The translations under genes were made by a program, and so were the position numbers. DNA of 64,000 nt, from the NCBI GenBank assembly GCA_031841125.1, contig CM063108.1:46584122-46648121 (forward strand), given 5' to 3'. This DNA comes from Acanthococcus lagerstroemiae. Lineage: Eukaryota; Arthropoda; Insecta; Hemiptera; Eriococcidae. Positions 13,701 to 27,071 of this stretch are shown here, one piece after another. The stretch's first letter is position 1; each line of letters begins with the position of its first letter. The notes beneath the pieces were generated by a model, which saw only the letters and a list, made by a program, of their open reading frames with translations, was not told the origin of the DNA and searched no databases.

Positions 13701-16700
13701 GTTTAGTTTCACCAAGCAGTCATAGAGGTCTCTGATTTTGTCTCCTTTTTCTTCAGATTTTTTTTTTTTAATGCAATCGTTGGGATTCGAACTCGAACCT
13801 TTCGAATGAAAGGCATACCCTCTAACCGCACGGCTACCTGACCCTCCCAAAAGAATAGTGCAAAAACTTATTCTTATACCTTTCTGCAGACCTAAATGCA
13901 AGTCTAAACTGGTTCTCATCACCATGGCCGGCTTGATTGACAAGCTATTGTTTGCAATTTTTGAACCAGTCTAATGGCTTTCTTTTGTTCTCGCACTCCT
14001 CGCCATTTTTGATTGAAATGCTTTTGTTTGAAATTTTTTAACCAGACTAATGGCTTTCCATTGTTTCCATTCTTGTCGCCACTTTGATTGACAGGCTATT
14101 GTCTGAAATTTTCAAACCAGACTAATGTCTTTCTATTGTTCTCCTCTCTATCATCAACTTGATTGACAAGTCATTGTTTGAAATTTTTGAGCAGACTAAT
14201 GGGTTTCTTTTGTTGTTACTTATTCTGAGTACTTCTAATAATGGGACTTCAACAAATTCTTTTGAACTCATCTAACCTGTTACAAACATTCTAGAAATTT
14301 CTATAAAGTAGGGTGGTGGTTGTGGTGGGGGGCTTGTCAAACCACTTTTATATGGATCACAGAGCACTGATTGGCTTCCCTTCCATTCACGTAGTTTAGA
14401 GTGTGGATTCTTCATCAGTCTAGGGATATGAATTGGTTGTTTGCTGGGTACACTTATCTGCTATCACTCCTAGTATTTAAACACTCTTTGAGTCTGATAT
14501 AGTGAAGTGTTGTGTTGTGTTGTGTTGTGTTTTTAAATTCAAAAATCATTAATTCACATTCTTTAGTAACATATGGCTTCGTCAAGTGATAATTTTGGTG
14601 ATTTTCTAAACCAGCTTGGTGGTGGTAGAATAAGAAAGCCATACAAGAAGCTCGCCGAACTACAGCGACTAAAGACATATGAGATCTTTAAAAAAGAAAT
14701 TCAGACAACAAAGTTTGGCAAGTCAGTTGTAGTAGAGTTGGAAGATTGTATGGTTCATCTACCAAAACGCTTCACCACAACGCTAGCCTGCAACGAAACT
14801 CAGTTTGAAAAATTTCAAAATGGAGCTCCATTCCTGAAACTTCTGGGATTCAAAGATGGTAAATTTGGTAAATATCCAATTATTGAATTTCCAGAAACTA
14901 AGCCAAGGAATGATTGCTTATGTGATATGGAGTGCGAAGAATGCAAATGCCAGATCATTAGCAAATCAGAATCCTGTGTTTGTATTCAGTTTTCATCACA
15001 TGATCATCTATAATTTCTAGTTATACGCTGTAAGTTGAATTAGTAATAAATTAATAGAGATAAGTATTGTAAAAATTGTTTATTCATCAATGTATATAAT
15101 GTGTATATTATTCTAATTAAAAACTGAAACAAATTTATTCTACCCTTCATTTAGAAGAAAGGAAGGAAGCTGTGCGGACTAAATTATAGTATATTTTTGC
15201 TATCTTCCCAAGTATTTTGGCTGCTTGAGAATCCCAACCACTTTACTAAAACCTTATCACCTTTGCGTCGCACAATTTTCTCTACAAGGTAGATATCCCT
15301 AAAATTGGTCTTTTGCAATTCCTCATTATAGAACCCACCTTTTATAGGGTTTCCGTAATAATCTTTTAGTTCATAAGTCACAGGTAAGGTAGGACAGACT
15401 TTAGTTATGAAAAACAACTCTGTAGACCAGTTTGGTAAGTAGCCCTTATCGAAAACTCCTTTTATGCGACTAATGCGAACACAATCCCCCTCCTTGAATT
15501 TTACAGTACCACGCTTTTTACTATTATGATTAGAGTCATGTAATGCTTTCAACCTACCCTCATCTTGGGCACTAATACTTGCTGGAGTAGTTTTGATGCT
15601 TCTATGAATGCTATGATTGTACTCATACATCAAATCAGGTAAAATGTCTACCCAACGATAAGAGCCTCTAGCAGAAAATTCTCGCCACATTTTGGTTTTC
15701 AAAGTGCGATTGAAACGTTCAATTACACATGCCTTTTTATTGCTATAAACACTATACATTTTAGTATGAAACTCCTTAGTTAACATTGACTGGAATTTAG
15801 AGTTGTAGAATTCTTTCCCTAAATCAACCTGAAAAAATTTGGGAGGTTTCAAATGAGCACCATCACTAGAGTTTAGAATATCTCTCATAGCATTAGTTAC
15901 ATCAATAGCGTTTTTTTGACGAATAGGTCTTGCCCAAGCATATTTTGAAAATACATCAATAACTGTAAGTAAATATCGGAATCCATCATTTTCTTTCTCA
16001 TACGGTATCATTTCTACAAGATCAGCTTGAAATAAATCCTGCAAGCCTCTAACAAAAACATGTCTTCTATAGTAGTTACGACGAGCTGATTTGTGTAATT
16101 CCTTCGCAATTTCTTTCCTAACATTTAAGGACACTGATGAATTTTTTACCATTTTCATAGTATGGGTACAAAACAATATGAGTTAATTTACTCAATGTAT
16201 CCAGCTTCACGAAGCTCTTCTACTATACTAAGAATCTCGTTATCTAGTCCGGTATTCCCAGCCTGCTTTGAACAATGCAATAAATACAAACGTTCAACCA
16301 ACTCATTCGGATCATCCCAGTAGGTAAAATGAGAGTTGATAGGCCCCGAATGTGTATTTATGAGTTTCATTTCAGTAGGGAGCTCAAAACCTTGACCAGT
16401 ATAAGAATTTTCATTTTTATCACCATCCCTATTACCATGTTTAGGGTTTCTGTTGGGGAGGATTGCATTTATGTTGGAAATCATGTCATCTATATCCGTT
16501 CTTATGCTATCTAGACCCCTTAAATTGTTTGCTATAGCATTATCATCAGTAAGAAAGAGGAGAGCAGAACCATTAGTACAATTAAATATGAAAAAGAAAG
16601 CTGTCAGACCACCACCCCCTCTCATACCACTTAGTAAATCTCAGTTATGTAGCCAACCTAACTGTATCACATAAATTTCATTAGATAAGCAGACAACAAT

Positions 16701-19700
16701 AATCTAGCAAATCAGCTACTCAAGACCAACAGTCAGCCATTCAGTGAATCAACAAGCCTGGCTACCAAATCAACTACTCATGACATCCAACAAAGCAGCC
16801 AAATCATTCAACCAGTCATTCACCTGGGTAGTCAACTACACACAGTCAGGCAGACAATGAATCACCTTCAACCAGTCATTCACCTGGGTAGTCAACTACA
16901 CACACAGTCAGGCAGACAATGAATCACCTAGTCTGTTAATAAATCCACCACTCAAGACAACTATAGTCAGCCAGTCAGCCAACTAACCAATGATATGGAA
17001 AATGAATCATGAATCAACAAGTCTGTGAGTAAATTGCTCACACAGGTCAGCCAGTCATTCAGCAAGTAAATCTGCAACTGAAGACAGTCAATTTGCCAAA
17101 ACATTTGGATCCAGCTCTACTCAGAACTCATAACTTCTCATCTGCTGATAACTTACTTAGTTGAGAATTTAGTCGATGAAAATTATTATTAATTAATTTT
17201 TTTTTTCTTTTTTTTCCCCCTCCTATAATAGTTGATGAGTGTGTAAATAAACTTTGAGTTGACTCAGAAATAGTCATCATTGTAAATATTATCAATTGTA
17301 AATATCATTGATTGTAAAAATAGTTTAAAACTGTTAATAAAGTTATTTCTAAAGGTAACATTATTTCCTCGACTGTTGGAGAAACTCTGAGTAGTAGTAT
17401 GTAACTTTTAAAAAAAAATAAAAAAAAAATAAAAAAACAGGTGGGTATTCGCCAGCATAAACTGCTGCCCAGGAGGCACCACGTGGATGTTCCAACCTAA
17501 AGCCTCCCTGGCCCTAAAAAGGGCCGTTTTAAAAAAGGAATAGAGAAGGAAGGAGGGAGGGAAGGGTGGATGTGAGGATGAAGGGAAAGAGGCTAGCATG
17601 AAAATCCTACTTTACACCTCATCTTCAGGTTCTGTTGGCATATTATCAAGATCTGGATCTTCCCCTACTTGAATTTGATAGTCCTCGATGATACCCCTGA
17701 GGAAAGTTTGAAGACCCTGTCTCTCCTCAGGGGTATAACAAGGATGATGAGGATCCAGATCTGACAATAACTCCCAAAGTAGATGTAGGAATCGTGCAGT
17801 GTAGCCGAGAGAATGGAATATTTCTAAGCTTGGCAATAGGATATGTAAATAACCAATCAGTCGGTTATTTCTGGATATTCTGGGCGACGTTGAGGAGTTG
17901 ACCACTGGAACACATACAGCGTTACTACTGTACTGTTCCATGGCAGCTCTAGCACTTTCCTCGTCAATTAAATACTGCAGCATCTGGAGGAACTCTAACC
18001 TCTCCTCCGGACTATACACTCTGGCAAGAGGACCAAGCGCCTCAATAAATGGTGCTAGCCCTCTTATCATAAATAATACAAAAGTCGCCGCCACATTTAC
18101 ATCTTTCAACAGAGAGATAATCGCTAATAATCGATTTACACCCCTATTGCCAAGCTCATTCACAGTTGAAGAAATTTCATTATCCTGAACTCGAGGTTGC
18201 TGATGTAGGGAATTCATTTTGAGGAAAAATGAAGAGAAATAATGATAGGAAAGTGAGAGAATCACAAGCACTGTAGAAGCTAAGGACACAGAGGATATAT
18301 CTATAGCAAAGGCAAAGGCAAGCACAGTGAATAATCTTGACGGATCTGTTCCAGCCTTTATATATATATTGATCCTTAATGGGATATGCTGATGATATAG
18401 AAATGTCGATGTGGAAATGTAACATTCTTTAATATAAATGAAATAAGTCAGTTTTAAAAGAGAGAGAGAGAATTCATAGAAAATCCACCTATTTTTTTAA
18501 TGGGTTTTTAATGGGTTTTTAACGGGTTTTTAGTAAGTGAGCTGTAAGAAAAAATCAACAATAGGAACAATCTTTAGAAGACACCTCACTATCCTTTAAC
18601 AACAGCAGGGAGAGAATTCATAGAAAATTCACCTATTTTTTAATAGGTTTTTAGTTTGACCACTGGAACACATACAGCGTTACTACTGTACTGTTCCATG
18701 GCAGCTCTAGCACTTTCCTCGTCGATTAAATACTGCAGCATCTGGAGGAACTCTAACCTCTCCTCCGGACTATACACTCTGGCAAGAGGACCAAGCGCCT
18801 CAATAAATGGTGCTAGCCCTCTTATCATAAATAATACAAAAGTCGCCGCCACATTTACATCTTTCAACAGAGAGATAATCGCTAATAATCGATTTACACC
18901 CCTATTGCCAAGCTCATTCACAGTTGAAGAAATTTCATTATCCTGAACTCGAGGTTGCTGATGTAGGGAATTCATTTTGAGGAAAAATGAAGAGAAATAA
19001 TGATAGGAAAGTGAGAGAATCACAAGCACTGTAGAAGCTAAGGACACAGAGGATATATCTATAGCAAAGGCAAAGGCAAGCACAGTGAATAATCTTGACG
19101 GATCTGTTCCAGCCTTTATATATATATTGATCCTTAATGGGATATGCTGATGATATAGAAATGTCGATGTGGAAATGTAACATTCTTTAATATAAATGAA
19201 ATAAGTCAGTTTTAAAAGAGAGAGAGAGAATTCATAGAAAATCCACCTATTTTTTTAATGGGTTTTTAATGGGTTTTTAACGGGTTTTTAGTAAGTGAGC
19301 TGTAAGAAAAAATCAACAATAGGAACAATCTTTAGAAGACACCTCACTATCCTTTAACAACAGCAGGGAGAGAATTCATAGAAAATTCACCTATTTTTTA
19401 ATAGGTTTTTAGTAAGTGAGCTGTAAGAAAAAATCAACAATAGGATCAATCTTTAGAAGACACCTATCCTTTAACTACAGCAGGATTAGTTTGCACAATG
19501 TGTGTGTCTCACTATATTTAAATCTGTTTTTTTTTTTCTCTCTCTCTTTCAATAGCAGGTAAATTGTTATGTCTCCGAGTAAAAGTAGGTATTTTGCATT
19601 GTTGTTTTATGCGAAACGAAATATTTTTCATCCAGCACACTTTCAATAAAGCTTGCTAAATAACATAATCTGGAACATTCCACCAATATAAGTTATGGGA

Positions 19701-22700
19701 GGGTAAACAGCGTGTCCATTTGAAGGAAAAATATTGAACATGCTTACCATTATCCTATCACAATGATTAAAAGAGTCTACAATCATTACCTCACTATATT
19801 CTATATTAAAAGTACTATTCACATGAATTTGGGTTAGATCTCGCATCAAAAATTTTTGGATTAGTATAAATATGCTATAAATTTGCTCACATGAATTTTA
19901 AAATGACATTCTTTAGTGGACCTTCTTCAGTGCAGGTTGGTTGTGGCTTATTCAATGATGTGTTAAACAAGCTTCCCTGTGAGTTACATTGGCCCCTTGG
20001 ACTCAATCGGCTAAGTTCGGGCATTTCCCCTGTCTCTCCAATTTTTAATAAACTTGTTGGCAAAAAAACATATCACTTTCTTGGACCTGGAACTGACTTG
20101 GAGAAGCGACTAAAACGTGGAGATAGAGGAATCAACCCGCTTGACGAAGCTGCAAGGGAGCATGATATTTTCTATGCCAAACATAAAGATACAAAGTCAC
20201 GCCATTTAGCTGATAAAATACTTGAAGACGCTGCTTGGAATCGCGTGATTTCTTCAGATGCTGATTCATCAGAGCGCATAGCTGCCTATCTTACTACCAA
20301 CTGTATGAAGATGAAGAGAAAACTAGGCCTCGGACTTAAGAATCCTAATAAAACAGGGAAAGGAAATAAGAAGATTAAAAATAAGAAAGCAAAGAGGAAA
20401 CAACTGAAGAATGGTCAGGGTCTCACTTTTGGAGCTATTCTAAAGAATGCTAGAATGGCTATTAAGAGCAGCAAGCCTAAGAATCTTCAAAATTCAGCAA
20501 ACTTGAAGAGGGTTGTCGCTAAAGCCATGAAGGCTGTAAAGAAAACAGTGAGGAGAAAAAGCAAGCATCTCCAAACTCCTAGAATTATTCCAATTCCACA
20601 AGTTGGTGGTATTTTACCGCTTGTTCCTCTTCTAGCAGGAGTTTCAAGTCTGGGCACTCTTGCAGGTGGTGTTGGTACTGTTATAAAAGCAATCAAAGAT
20701 ATTATGGCTGCTAAACAACAGATAAAATCTGGGAATGGTTATAATGCTGCTAGTTATCAAATTGGAAAAGGTCTTTTTTTAAGGCCTCATAAGAGAGGTC
20801 TCGGTCTATTTCTTTCCCCATATGCAAAAAACTCGAAGAATTTGTGAAAATGCTCCCCTGGAATAAACCTTTGACCAACTATGATATACTGGAGATTGTT
20901 CAGTGTACTGAAATGGTTAGACTTTTTAGGGGGGTGTTTTCACGAGATGAGTTTGGAACTGTTTTAAAGAGACCATTAGTTAATGAGATGGCTGTTGTAA
21001 ACCTTGCTGGGGTATGTGAGAGGGGGAGTCACTGGTGTGGGTTTCTAAAGGTTGGCTCAGTTGTATATTGGTACAATAGTTTTGGTGGACTGAGGCCGCC
21101 TATTGAAGTAGAGAATTACCTAGCAAATTGTGAAATTTACTATAATTATCAGCAAGATCAAGAATATAATACTGTAATATGTGGACAACTAACTTTATGT
21201 TTCTTATTTAATAAATACAACAGTATTTTTTGTTCTGAAAGTAATAAATAATTTATAATATTTATTCTTATTAATTAATTATTATGTTTATGGTTTCACT
21301 CCCACCACAAGGCTGGTTGATTATTCGGCTGCAATCAATGTTTATAAATAGACTGCAAATAAATAGGGTTCCTACATTTTGTTAATACATTCCATATAAG
21401 ATAGTCATGGATTGTCTGCTTGGTATTAGTCAATGCTCTTCAGAGCTAAGTCAAGATTATTATCCACCAATTGAGTTAGATCAGAGTGCTATTTATGGTA
21501 TAGGTCTGTACAGTTTAAATACATACAATTCTATTCCCAATATTAAAAGAGATGTGAATGATACGATAACATTTCAAAATCCTGAAACACTGGAAACTCA
21601 TGACATTATAGTTCCAGAAGGAGCATATGAAATTGATCAGATTGCTAACTTCTTACAAGAGGAAAGTAAGAAGTATGGTGTAAAAAGTTTCCAACTAAAG
21701 GCTAATTTAAATACAATGAAAATCGAGTTATACTCTGATTTTCACATAGCTTTTGAGCAAAACTCCTTGAAGTCTGTATTTGGTTTTCAAAGCAACTTCT
21801 TGCTAAATAAAACTCAACATATTTCGGATTTACCAGTATCAATTAGTTCGGTTAATGAAATAAATGTTGAGTGTAATATTGTTGACGGCTCTTACAGGAA
21901 TGGTAAAAAATGTCATACCCTCTATGTTTTTTATCCGGATGTAGAGCCAGGCTTTAAAATAAGCATACAACCAACTCAAATTATTTATTTACCAGTGACA
22001 GCCAAACGGATCAGTAATATTACTCTGCGTTTAACCGATCAGAGAGGACAGCTAGTTGATTTTCGAGGGGAAGAAATAACTATCCAGCTAAATTTGAAAC
22101 AAATTAATCAACAGTAATAAGTAGAATCAGTTCCTATATTACTGTAGGTATCATATATAGAATAATGGGTATTGCTTTCCATAATCAGATACCCGCGAGT
22201 TATATTAATAACAAACCACGACAGCAGCCTATAAAAAGAAGCACAAAGCCAAAATTAAGTAATCACTCGAGGAAGGTCAAACAGTTAACACGTGCAAATC
22301 GTCGTTTACTTCAGCTGCTTGGTTTTAAATTAAAAAAATTATAAATTCTTAAGAAATGGCTACACTTGGATCTGATGTTTTAAATATTACTAATAATGTT
22401 CGATTTCAAAATGCCATCACACACTGTGATTTCCAAATGTATCAACCACTGGCTTCATCAACATATTTATACAATGATGAAATTCGTATTCAAGTACAAG
22501 ATCAGGATGTTATATCAATCCCTGGAGAGAGTTATATTCTCCTAGAGGGACGTATTAATATAGATCCAATTGGGTCTAATGCCTCATTTGTTAATAATGG
22601 TATTGCATTTCTGTTTGATGAGGTGCGATACCTCTTGAACAGTATTGAGATTGATAAAACTAGAAATCTTGGTTATGCATCATTATTGAAAGGACTTTGT

Positions 22701-24325
22701 AGTTTTACTCGAGATCAATATAAAAATTATCAGAATGCTGGTTGGGGGAGATTTAGTGAGTATGTAACAGCACAAGAAGGGAGATATTTCAATGTTTGTA
22801 TACCACTGAAACTCTTACTTGGATTTGCCGAAGATTTTCAGAAGATTATAGTTGGATCTAAACAAGAACTGATTCTCTTGCGATCGAGGAATGATAAAAA
22901 TGTTTTATATTCCACAACAGCTGAGGACAAGTCTACTGTTGAAATAACCAAACTTCAGTGGTGTTTACCAACAATTAAACTGTCAGATGCGGCTCGAATT
23001 GGATTATTAAAAGTTGTGCAGAAGGATGCTGCCTTAACAATAGCCTTCAGATCATGGGATCTTCATGAGAATCCTTCCCTAACTCAATCAACAAGCAACA
23101 GTTGGTCAATAATGACAACTACACAGCTGGAAAAACCACGATTTGTAATTGTAGCTCTCCAGTCGGGTAGAAAAAATGATTATGCTCAGAAGAATGATAC
23201 CTTCCAAAACCTACAACTGAGGGATATAAAATTATTTTTAAACTCGCAGTATTATCCCTACAGTAATATGAACTTGGACTTTACAAAACAACAAGTATCT
23301 TTCCTATATAATATGTATGCAAACTTTCAGAGATCATATTATGGGCGTGACTATGGTAGAGCTCTTATGGATATTAACGAATTTATTAAGGATTATCCAC
23401 TAGTAGTATTTGATTGTAGCTATCAAAATGATCAGCTAAAAAATGCCCCTGTCGATATTCGTTTAGAAATTAATACTAGTGTTGCTATTCCAGCTAATAC
23501 AAGCTGCTTCTGCTTGATACTTCATGATAAGATGGTTCAGTATACACCACTCTCAAACATTGTGAGACGATTGTAATAGTTGTAGTGAACATGGAAGGGA
23601 GAGCAGCAGGAGGGATAAGGGATTACCTATTGTTATTTAAACCATTATTTGTATAAAATTTGTTCATTCTATTTCTGTAAGTTGTTGAGAAAGTACTAGC
23701 TCGCAAGTTAAAAATGGAATACTTCACATTAGATTTCCAGGCTTTTAAAAACTCTGAAAATGAGTTTATCTTGAAAGAGGTGGCCATCTGCTCAATCAAT
23801 ACTAATCAGATTGTACATTGTATTGTAAAACCACCAATCAACTTTCATTTGTTGGCAGAAAAACAGCAGAAAAATGTGCATTTCTTAACCGACAACATTC
23901 ACGGTATTCTATGGTGTGATGGCTATACTGATCCATCAAGCTGCAAAAGATTAATTCTGGATGTTACGAGTCAGGCAACACTAATATATGTTAAAGGAGG
24001 TGAACGATGCAAGTATATTCGAGACCTGACTGGTAAGCCTGTAATTGATCTGGATATTATTAAATGCCCAAGAGCTAAAGACCTACCTAAGCTTACTAAT
24101 TCTGATCCGCAGTGCTTTTACCCCACCCACTTAGTTACTTCTTATAAACATGTACCATATGTCTGTGCTCTTAATCAGGCAATGAAATTCAAACTGTGGC
24201 TTCTAAGAAACAATCTACTACCTAGAAATGAGATTTCAACTTCTGAAAGCGAGTTAAATTGTGAATTCCAAGGACAAGATGAGCCTGAGGTTCATACTAA
24301 TTGCGATAATATGGATGTGTATATA

Positions 24326-24364
<39 letters not shown>

Positions 24365-27038
24365 GATGATGATGATGATGATTCTGATTCTGATTCTGAT
24401 TTGGAAATTGAATTTGTATATAGCAGCGAAGATGAGTAATTTTATTAATTAAATATTGGAATAAGAAACAGTGAATTTTCTAAATAATTTATTATTGATT
24501 ATCAGTTGTACATATTTAATTATGAAATATGAAATATAATTTATTATGAAATATAATTACCTAAGTAAATATTTACAAGTTGATTATTTATATCCACCAG
24601 TCAGGAAGAGGCTTATTCTGACTTAAGGTAGCATTAACAGCTGCTTGAATATCTCTATAAATAATATTTACAGCAAATAATCGTATCTCAGCTTGTATAA
24701 GCTCACAAGTAGCGTAATCTATAGTACTCTTGTTATATTCAATCGGACATTTTGGTAATAAGTTACTATGCAACCTTACTAGACTAAAATTTAAATCATT
24801 TAATGTTATAATGCACAAATTCTCCTCAATTTTTTTGTTTTTAATAATAATATTTAAATAATAATTCACAATTCTAGAGTGCTGGATCTGACTATACAGT
24901 TTATGGTTCCCTAAGATTTTAAATTTACATGAAATAGTGGGATACATTTTTTCAATTTCTAGCCAAGTTCTAAAACTTAGGTCCAAACAAGGAGCTCCAT
25001 ACATGAGAAAAATAGTTTTTGAAAATCTTAAAATATTATACTGGTATAATAAACTGACTGTATAATTTCCAACTTCAAAAGGTTGACTTACAGATGCATC
25101 CATGGGGGGAGGAGTTATTGAATCAGGCGAATATTCACATTCATGTTCCTGGTATTGTTCTTCATCATTGTTACATGGTGGATTTGATATAGTGAAATCC
25201 TCTGGTAGTGCAGCTGGGGATGATATTCTTGATATGACAATATCGTTGAGGTTCCTCAAGCGATCAAAATTTGATGCCAATAAGGTGATGAAATTGTCTT
25301 CGCCAAATGTTAAATCAGAAATTTTTATTGTTGGTTGATAGTAGTTCTCTGGATCCAAACCAATTTCAATATAAATAGCCGGAGTACTGCATGGGTACAC
25401 ACTATTCAAGATGAACACCATTGTGGATACACGTTTATCACACTTACAGTTTTTTGAAGAAAAATGCACAAAGTAACACTTCACTTTTTAAATATCACTC
25501 AATTATTCAGATAGGTATTGTTTTTTCAAGGTAAGAAGATGAATACTAATGGGAATGGTGTTCGAGTCGATAAGTTTGGTCGGTTTACAAGACAAAACAA
25601 GTGTGGTGGGACATATCCCTACTACAGTATAAACTACCCCCACTCTGCTCTACTAACCAAACTGGTTTTAAACGCTGATGCTAGCACTATTGATGTGAAT
25701 CAGGTTCGGTTGCGGAACCTGACATGTGATGGTCAATCTCAAGATAGTGATGCAGTAAATATTCAATATTTACAGGAATTTGTAACAAAAAGTCATAATG
25801 ATTACATGGAATCTATAAAAGAAGATATCTTAACATATATGCAAGATGTATTCTTAAAAGAGAGACAATCTGCTGAAGAATATTTACATAAAACTATAAT
25901 TCAAGAAATGAAAGATCTTTTAAAAGCAGTGCAAAAGCAGAGTAATTCTATAAAAGGATCGGATGTTGTATTACCAAACCCAAATATCATTCCTACTGGA
26001 ATCCTAAAAGAAACAAAAGCTGAAATTAAGTGATGTTTATAGGTAGTGAATGTTATATATTTACACATATATAAAGCTTTAATTTTGAAATTTTTGGTTA
26101 GTTTCTATTAAATTATTTCAAAATGAGGTTGTTAGCTCAAGAAGTTAAGCTACCTATAACAGAGATAAAAACTGTGTCTCAGTTTACTACTGAGAAATGT
26201 AAACATGGTAGTCTCTTACCCAATAATATTCGAGCCATCTTTTGTGGTCCTAGTAACTGTGGAAAGACAAATGCCCTCTTAAATCTAATTTACAATTTAA
26301 ATGGATTATCATTTGAAAATATTTACTTATATTCCAAATCAAGATATCAGCCAAAATATCAAGAACTAGAAGCGGTCTTATCTCAAGTTCCTGAGATTGG
26401 TTACTTCCCATTTGATGACAACGAGTCGGTCATTTCCCCAAACGAAGCAAAGGAGAATTCTATCTTTGTTTTTGATGATATCGCTTGTGAACGACAGAAT
26501 CATCTCCGTGCTTTTTTCACAATGGGAAGGCATAGAAACATAGACTCATTTTATCTTCTTCAGACATACACATCATGTCCAAAACATTTAGTTCGTGATA
26601 ATTTGAATATGTTGCTAGTATTTAAGCAGGACTTTATGAATTTGAAACATATTTACCACGATCATGTTAATACTGATATGACTTTTAAAGAATTTTGTGA
26701 GATGTGCTCATTTTGCTGGAATGCTGCATCTTATGGTTGTCTACTTATTGACAAGACTAGTGATATTGACAATGGTCGTTACAGGCTGGGTTTTGATCAG
26801 TATATAATAAGATAACAAAGCAAAATTTTAACCAGTATCAAAATGGCATCGCAAGAAATAGAACACAAGAAACGCTTGGTTGAACTAGCCAACGCTATTA
26901 GAGCTAAGTATCAAGCTCTTAAAGAGGGGGACTTGAATTATCGTATGAAGATGGAGAAAAAGTTCCAGCCGCTGCTTGATAAAAGTAAGCCACCACCTTT
27001 TCCTGAACACGAGTTTAAACAACAAGATTTTCAAGCAG

Positions 27039-27071
<33 letters not shown>

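Larger units (their letters stand above)
13278..16539 (+). repeat. Left terminal inverted repeat, 3262 bp
   Basis: It is the inverse of 27508-30769. Every landmark maps by position x to 44047-x, so I detect no indels. The only base difference I noticed is at 15834 versus 28213 (Phe/Leu in the integrase). It carries an integrase copy, a 146-residue gene, the 3' half of the 338-residue gene, a tRNA-like segment, tandem repeats and the EcRE-like cluster. Confidence 0.93.

Noticed and set aside
13671..13943. 90-codon frame in the TIR (and its mirror at 30104-30376)
   Set aside because: It runs through the tRNA-like segment, an A-run and a tandem repeat. It is open by chance and has no protein-like features.
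17898..18188. 96-codon plus-strand frame (and copy at 18656-18946)
   Set aside because: It is antisense to the 201-residue gene, whose frame has a promoter and start codon.
18218..18325. Hydrophobic N-terminal extension of the 201-residue protein
   Set aside because: The open frame upstream of the ATG begins only at a non-ATG codon and overlaps the presumed 5' UTR just after the TATA box.
19643..19849. 68-codon minus-strand frame before the PLA2 gene
   Set aside because: It has an ATG but no recognisable motif or promoter, and its AT-rich surroundings make chance frames common.
27040..27070. AAT run as a functional replication signal
   Set aside because: It is in frame within a coding region (Asn tract), and a similar run occurs in another gene. 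Slippage is the simpler explanation.
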